Positions 59,569 to 64,000 of a stretch of 64,000 nucleotides of DNA are shown one piece after another. The translations under genes were made by a program, and so were the position numbers. Positions within the stretch are counted from its first letter, which is position 1. Every line of letters starts with the position of its first letter. The notes below the pieces were generated by a model. The model worked only from the letters and a program-made list of their open reading frames with translations. It made no database searches and was not told the DNA's origin. The DNA comes from Diphasiastrum complanatum (lineage: Eukaryota; Streptophyta; Lycopodiopsida; Lycopodiales; Lycopodiaceae): positions 2,448,348 through 2,512,347 of the forward strand of contig CM055108.1 in NCBI GenBank assembly GCA_029204225.1, in the 5' to 3' direction.

Positions 59569-60504
59569 ATGCTAGAAACTAATAATAGGTTGAGTTCATC
59601 AAACTACTCTACCTGGAAAGTAAGGATGGAGTCTTTACTTGAGTTGAATGAACTCATGGACATAGTTGCAGGAACTGAAGAGAGACCACCCACAGTTCAA
59701 GAGCAACAAAGTTTTGATAAGAAGGCCAAAAGGGCTCTTTATATCATTAACATGAATATTACCAATGAACTTCTCAAGGAAGTTGGTAAGTGTCAAAGTG
59801 CAAGTGAGGCATGGAATGCCTTGAAAAAACTCTTTGAATCAAAGTCCACACCTAGGTTATTGATCTTGAGGAGGCAAACATTTTCTAGTAGACAAAGAGA
59901 GGGAGAAAGTGCTCATGCATTTGTCTTGAGGGTTAAGTCCTTAAGTGATGATCTAGCATGCATTGATGAAAGCATAAAAGTTGGTGAAATAGTCCAGTTT
60001 ATGTTGAATGGTTTGCTAGATGAGCTTGTTAACCTTGTGCAAAGTTTTGCCATTCAAAGAGCCTTGCCAAGTGTGGTTGATTTGCAAGAAATCTTATTGG
60101 CTGAAGAACATAGGTTGCAATCAAAGCTTGATGGTGCATCCTTGCAAGGTGGAGGTGAAGAGGCTTTTTTCATAAAAGAAAAACTCATAGGCAAAGGTAA
60201 AGGCAAAGGGAAATGGTCCAAAGGTGGTAACTCGGATCATGATGATCACTCTTCCTCCTCCTCTTCTACTTCTTTTAAAAAGAAAGATAAGTCAAAGTTC
60301 AAGTGCTTTTATTGTGGGATAAAAGGTCATTTTGCAAATGAATGTCATAAGAAGCAAAGTAATGAAGGTAGCAAGCAAAATAACTTTTGTACTTCTAATG
60401 AGGATCTAGATTCTTATGATTCTCTCATGATGTGTTCTTCAAGTCTAATGTCAAGTGGAAGTGACAAGGATTCATGGTGGATAGATAGTGGATCTAGTTA
60501 ACAC
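59569..60504 (+). pseudogene. Copia-X gag and protease start
   Basis: A 310-codon frame from ATG 59569; an upstream in-frame ATG at 59560 is also possible. UBN2 gag start SSSNYSTWKVRMESLLELNE, central block SLSDDLACIDESIKVGE, intact zinc knuckle CFYCGIKGHFANEC, then the protease site WWIDSGSS. A TAA at 60499-60501 follows this site at once and the frame then goes on as HMTSHKEFF. Only one stop interrupts gag-protease. Confidence 0.88.
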
Positions 60505-61041
60505 ATGACTAGTCACAAGGAGTTCTTTACTTCTTTGATCTCTTATGTTGGAACCAAGAAAGTGGTTCACATGCCAAATGGTGGTGAGTGTATGATCAAA
60601 GGTATTGGCTCAATTCCTATTTGTCTTTCTACTAATAGGAATGCAAGGCTTGATGGTGTTCTTTACAGTCCTTCACTTTCAAGGAATTTGCTAAGTGTTG
60701 GTCAAATGTTAAAGAAAGGGTACAAGACAAAGTTTGTTGGGGAGGTTTGCTTCATTACTAAGGGAGATGTCTTGATTGCTAGGGGCAATAGACAAGGTAG
60801 ACTTTACAAGCTTGATGCATTTGTTATGTCTAACAAGAGGAATGAAATGGATGTTGGTGGTTCTCTCAACTTTCAAAAGCCAATTCCTAGCATCAATAAG
60901 ATTGGTAGATCTTATGCAAAGTCTAAAGAGCTTCCTTATGCTAGATCTAGGTTGAGATCTAATGAGCTTCTTGGAGATAGTTATTGTTGTGCTAACTTGG
61001 CAACTTTTGGTAAATCTATGATCAATGTCATGTGGTGCTAA
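60505..61041 (+). pseudogene. Copia-X protease end and pre-integrase remnant
   Basis: Continues the frame after the TAA: LSRNLLSVGQMLKKGYKTKF and GRLYKLDAFV. From about 60840 the pre-integrase pattern fades. KELPYARSRLRSNELL recalls the segment before the integrase core, but no D-D-E residues follow. It ends at TAA 61039-61041. Confidence 0.75.
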
Positions 61042-62015
61042 ATTAGTATCATGTTTGAACTCTTCTACTCATAGATTTCCACGTCTTGGTGGCTCTTCAA
61101 TGGAACTACATGGCAAGTGCAAAAATGGAAAAGGTAAGAAGAGATATAACTTCATCAATGGAGGTGATGAAAACTCCTCTTTGAAAATGGTTGTTGCTAA
61201 TGACTTAGCTACTCATTTGGAAAAAGATGGTGCTTTGAGCATGTTTGAAGAAAAAGTTTCTTTTGCATCTTTATGTGATGAGTCCAAGAAATTCATTTGT
61301 GCAACAAGTGGTGTCACATGTATTCATAAAGAAAGTAGATCAAAAGGTTCTATCATGAGACTTGGTGAAGATCTCAAGTCAAAAGGGAGAGATGAATGTG
61401 AAGTGTTCAAAGTAGGATGTACTTTGAATGATGCTTTTGTGAATGATAGTGAGGGTTCATTATCATTACCTATATCATTGATTAGAAGTCTAGGTTTGAC
61501 AAGAAAATGTACTTCAATCATTCTTATGCTGAAGGTACTATGTATTCTTTTCATGGCTTCTAATGTTCGAGATTCTTCCATTTCTTATGATGCAACTATC
61601 AAGTGGAAGGTTGCTGACTTTTGTGGTGTTATCATTAAGAGGGAGTCTTGTGAAGGAAAGAGCAAAGGAAGAGTGACTCTTCAAGGCATGGATCTTATAT
61701 CTCTTCATCAACTCAAAGGATGCTATGATTGTGGTGGAGTGTTCATGCATGATCAAGATGACAAAAGGTTGGATGAAGAAGACTGCATGGAGCAACTCAA
61801 GTGGCAATTTCTTCAAGGCAAGGAAGATCTCATTGAGGTTTGGTTTGAGCTCAAATGGTCTGGTTTGATCAGGTTTGATACTCAACTTCATCTACTCTAC
61901 TTCATGTTGGATAGAATTGTAAAAATCTATCTTTTGGTTTATGATGGTGACATTGTTTTCACTAACTATAGTGAAAGGTTGAAATCAAGCAATGATGAGA
62001 TCTTGTGGGATGTTA
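61025..62015 (+). CDS. Copia-X second ORF, N-terminal half (mostly unrecognised)
   Basis: Open for about 330 codons up to the Copia-A LTR, and formally to 62212 inside it. It contains runs such as FINGGDENSSLKMVVANDLA and YDATIKWKVADFCGV that match no pol domain I know. Near 61915-61960 IYLLVYDGDIVFT resembles the copia RT motif LLxYVDDIVxT, with the aspartate pair region altered. The frame resumes at 55044 on the minus strand. It is either a heavily rearranged pol that stayed open or an unrelated captured sequence. Confidence 0.5.
62011..62015 (+). repeat. TGTTA target-site duplication beside Copia-A
   Basis: TGTTA directly before the 5' LTR. The same five bases follow the 3' LTR of the minus-strand part (minus sense, just below 55045). 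Confidence 0.7.
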
Positions 62016-62290
62016 AGTTAAAATTAAAGTTAGAATCACTGTGTGACTGTAAGTGGGTCTTGTCAGTGGATAAGGATCAGTTGGCCTCGCCACGAGGCAA
62101 GTCGACAGGACACGCGTCCCGCCAACGGCAACCTGGGTCATGCACGGGTTGCCTGAGTGAACAACTATATGTACAGTGTAATTTCATTTTGAGAAATACA
62201 GTTGCTATGTGAGCTTGCTGAGGAGAGTAATTTTCTGTCTGTGTTATTGTGTAGCATGATCTGTGTTCCTGTGCAAAGCAAATTCTAAGT
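62016..62290 (+). repeat. Copia-A 5' LTR
   Basis: 275 bases matching the reverse complement of 55045-55324, starting AGTTAAAA and ending TTCTAAGT at the primer-binding site. Contains a GC-rich block (62080-62150). Confidence 0.9.
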
Positions 62291-62302
62291 TGGTATCAGA
62301 GC
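62291..62302 (+). other. Copia-A primer-binding site
   Basis: TGGTATCAGAGC, an exact initiator-tRNA-Met site directly after the LTR. Confidence 0.93.
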
Positions 62303-63537
62303 CGTACAGGGAGTGTACACAGTACAGTGTTGCCATTGAAGAGAGCTTCGGGAGAACTGTCTTCTGAGAGTTCGGGGTTTTACGGTGGGTTGAAGACGGA
62401 AAGAGAAGCACTAGTGCACGGTTTCTAGTTTATAGAGGCTTGCTAAGCTCAGCAGAGGGATTATCAGCCTGTGTATAGCATCAGACAGGGAAAAATTTGG
62501 TGAAAAATTGACAATTTCAAAGCCAGCTGAAAATTGAAACCGGACTTGGGGTTACGGTTTTTATACATAACTGGTGATTTCTTCGCTGTTTGTGCACCGT
62601 TTTGGATGCTGTAAGGACAGGAAGGAAACTAATCACACTGTCAATCAGCCATGGAGAGATTCTGAGGTTTATGTTTGAGATTTGTCTCCAGACAGTTAAC
62701 CTAGCAGATTTGCGGTAAAAAGATGAAAAAGCCACTTTGTCAAGTTGAGCTAAAATCACCGTTTCTCCACGGAATTTCCTGACTGAACATTCTATAGTCA
62801 TGGATTCAGTAGGGCGACCCTGCTCCAGGCCTTAGATCGTGCTCAAAACGATCCACAGGAGAGCTTGATCCGATCTTTTTGAGGGAGGGGAGGCGCGGCC
62901 GCAGGCAGGGAAGTCGCGGGCAGTTCGCGCGTCCAACGCGATGAAGAACTTAGTGTTTCGAAGTTCTTAGCGTATGCATGAGTTTGGTTCGATGCCCAGA
63001 TGTCCTTTGAACATGTAGATGAGGTGTCAAGTGAATCAGCGGTCCAAAATCTGTGATGGGAGAGAAATTTGAGTCACAAGATTTGGTTCAGCCATTGGAT
63101 GAGCTTTAAACAGGGTCCAGAAGAATTGAAGTGCATTCTGGCCTTCAACTTCATTAAAAATTTTCATACGAAAAGTTGAGTTGGGTCCCTTCACAAGTGA
63201 AGAGTGAGGTTTCTTCAAAGTGAAGAAACAGTTCAAAAGCTAGAAAAGTCCCTATTTTTGGATCATTTGCCCGTTTTGACCCAAATGAAAGGCTATAACC
63301 TCCAAACGAAGGACACCCGGACTGTACCTACAAGTATGGTACAGCAAAACAGAGCGGTTGCAGTGGAGAAAGTGTTCGGAGTACGCCAGAAGTAGTTTCA
63401 CCATTCCACTGGGGTGGAAAGGCGGCAAGTGGCCTGGTAAGAAAAAAAGTGCAGGTCATTATTTTCAACTTCTGACATCACTGTTGGCCTCGACATACTG
63501 TTCTTAGCCTAAGGCAGAAGTTTTAAGCAGTTTTGCG
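62303..63537 (+). other. Copia-A 5' leader
   Basis: About 1.2 kb of non-coding leader between the primer-binding site and gag. Includes a GC-rich patch near 62890-62940. Short open frames only. Confidence 0.6.
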
Positions 63538-64000
63538 ATGGCAAACATGGGAGAGTCCATTTTGAGTGAAAGTAACAAATTGGATGGGATTTCCAACTAT
63601 GCAATGTGGAAATTCAAAATGAAAAACATACTGATGGAGAAAGATGTGTGGGAAGTCGTCACAGGTGATGAGAGAAGGCCGCCAAATGAAGCAGACATCA
63701 AAGTGTTCGACAAAAAGATGAGGAAAGTTTTGACCTTCATTAACTTGTCAGTGAAGGATCACATCATTACTCACATTTGTGATGCTATTACACCCAGACA
63801 GGCATGGGATGTGCTAAAGGAGCAGTTCGAGACGTCAAATCCGTCAAGAATCATGTTTTTGAAGTCAAAGTTGAATAGTGCCTGCATGGAACAAGGAGAG
63901 CACATTCAGACGTACATGACCAGAATCAAGACAATGAGAGATGAACTGCATTCTATTGGAGAACGCATACGTGATGTGGAACTGGTGCATAATGCATTAT
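63538..64000 (+). CDS. Copia-A gag, N-terminal part, open to the window edge
   Basis: ATG at 63538 opens a frame with no stop through 154 codons to the end of the window. It shows the copia gag pattern: LDGISNYAMWKFKMKNILME, ERRPPNEADIKVFDKKM, ITPRQAWDVLKEQFET and LKSKLNSACMEQGEHIQTYM. It has no lesion, unlike every other gag here, so this is the least damaged element visible. Confidence 0.9.
   Translation, partial: MANMGESILSESNKLDGISNYAMWKFKMKNILMEKDVWEVVTGDERRPPNEADIKVFDKKMRKVLTFINLSVKDHIITHICDAITPRQAWDVLKEQFETSNPSRIMFLKSKLNSACMEQGEHIQTYMTRIKTMRDELHSIGERIRDVELVHNAL

Noticed and set aside
62016-62212. End of the Copia-X second frame within the Copia-A LTR
   Set aside because: These last 60-odd codons are LTR sequence read through by chance; the true continuation is on the minus strand at 55044.

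Overview
The window is nuclear DNA of a land plant. It is AT-rich and repeat-dense, with at least ten LTR-retrotransposon copies or fragments (Ty1/copia and Ty3/gypsy), one or two LINEs, a hAT and a CACTA DNA-transposon remnant, a 1.1 kb fold-back repeat, and three very long (TC)n arrays. The only recognisable host gene is on the minus strand. It is an eight-exon gene (12346-36665) for the p28-type light chain of inner-arm axonemal dynein (animal DNALI1, Chlamydomonas p28/IDA4). Axonemal dyneins are absent from flowering plants and conifers, so the gene points to a lineage with swimming sperm (bryophyte, lycophyte, fern, cycad or Ginkgo). The 24 kb gene with TE-stuffed introns of 15.9 and 5.8 kb fits a large-genome fern, lycophyte or cycad/Ginkgo better than a compact bryophyte. 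The species cannot be fixed from this sequence.

Layout. 1-8934: nested, broken retrotransposons. An internally deleted copia element (Copia-1, 192-3847) sits in the gag region of a gypsy element (Gypsy-Z, 1-191 and 3848-6415). A copia LTR/PBS/gag stub (6416-7009) and Gypsy-Y copy 1 (7010-8934) follow. 8967-10100: a near-perfect inverted repeat with a 22-base loop. 10101-12345: no recognisable gene. 12346-36665: the dynein light-chain gene. Intron 2 holds Copia-2 (15136-19332). Intron 1 holds Gypsy-W (21765-26697), a LINE (27120 to about 33685) split by a hAT element (27978-32784), a (CT)166 array and one arm of a 357 bp inverted repeat.

36900-53000: the gene's upstream side. It has a second copy of the Copia-1 family fused to an antisense second copy of Gypsy-Y (39383-43640), a copia scrap, a CACTA transposase scrap (about 45158-45640), the other arm of the 357 bp repeat, copia pieces, and two long stretches (37-39 kb and 47.4-50.4 kb) in which nothing was recognised. 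52900-64000: a second nest made from two copia families. Family X carries family A inserted in its second reading frame. One half of this nest lies on the minus strand (53396-58775) and the other half on the plus strand (59050-64000), with matching 5-base target duplications and matching reading frame at the two insertion edges.

How things work together. The dynein exons are intact with correct phases, so the gene is probably functional and simply tolerates a large TE load. Copia-2 lies in the sense direction of the gene; Gypsy-W, the LINE and the hAT lie antisense. All autonomous-type elements carry stops, frameshifts or domain deletions except the visible 5' part of element A at the right edge. 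Element A therefore looks youngest.
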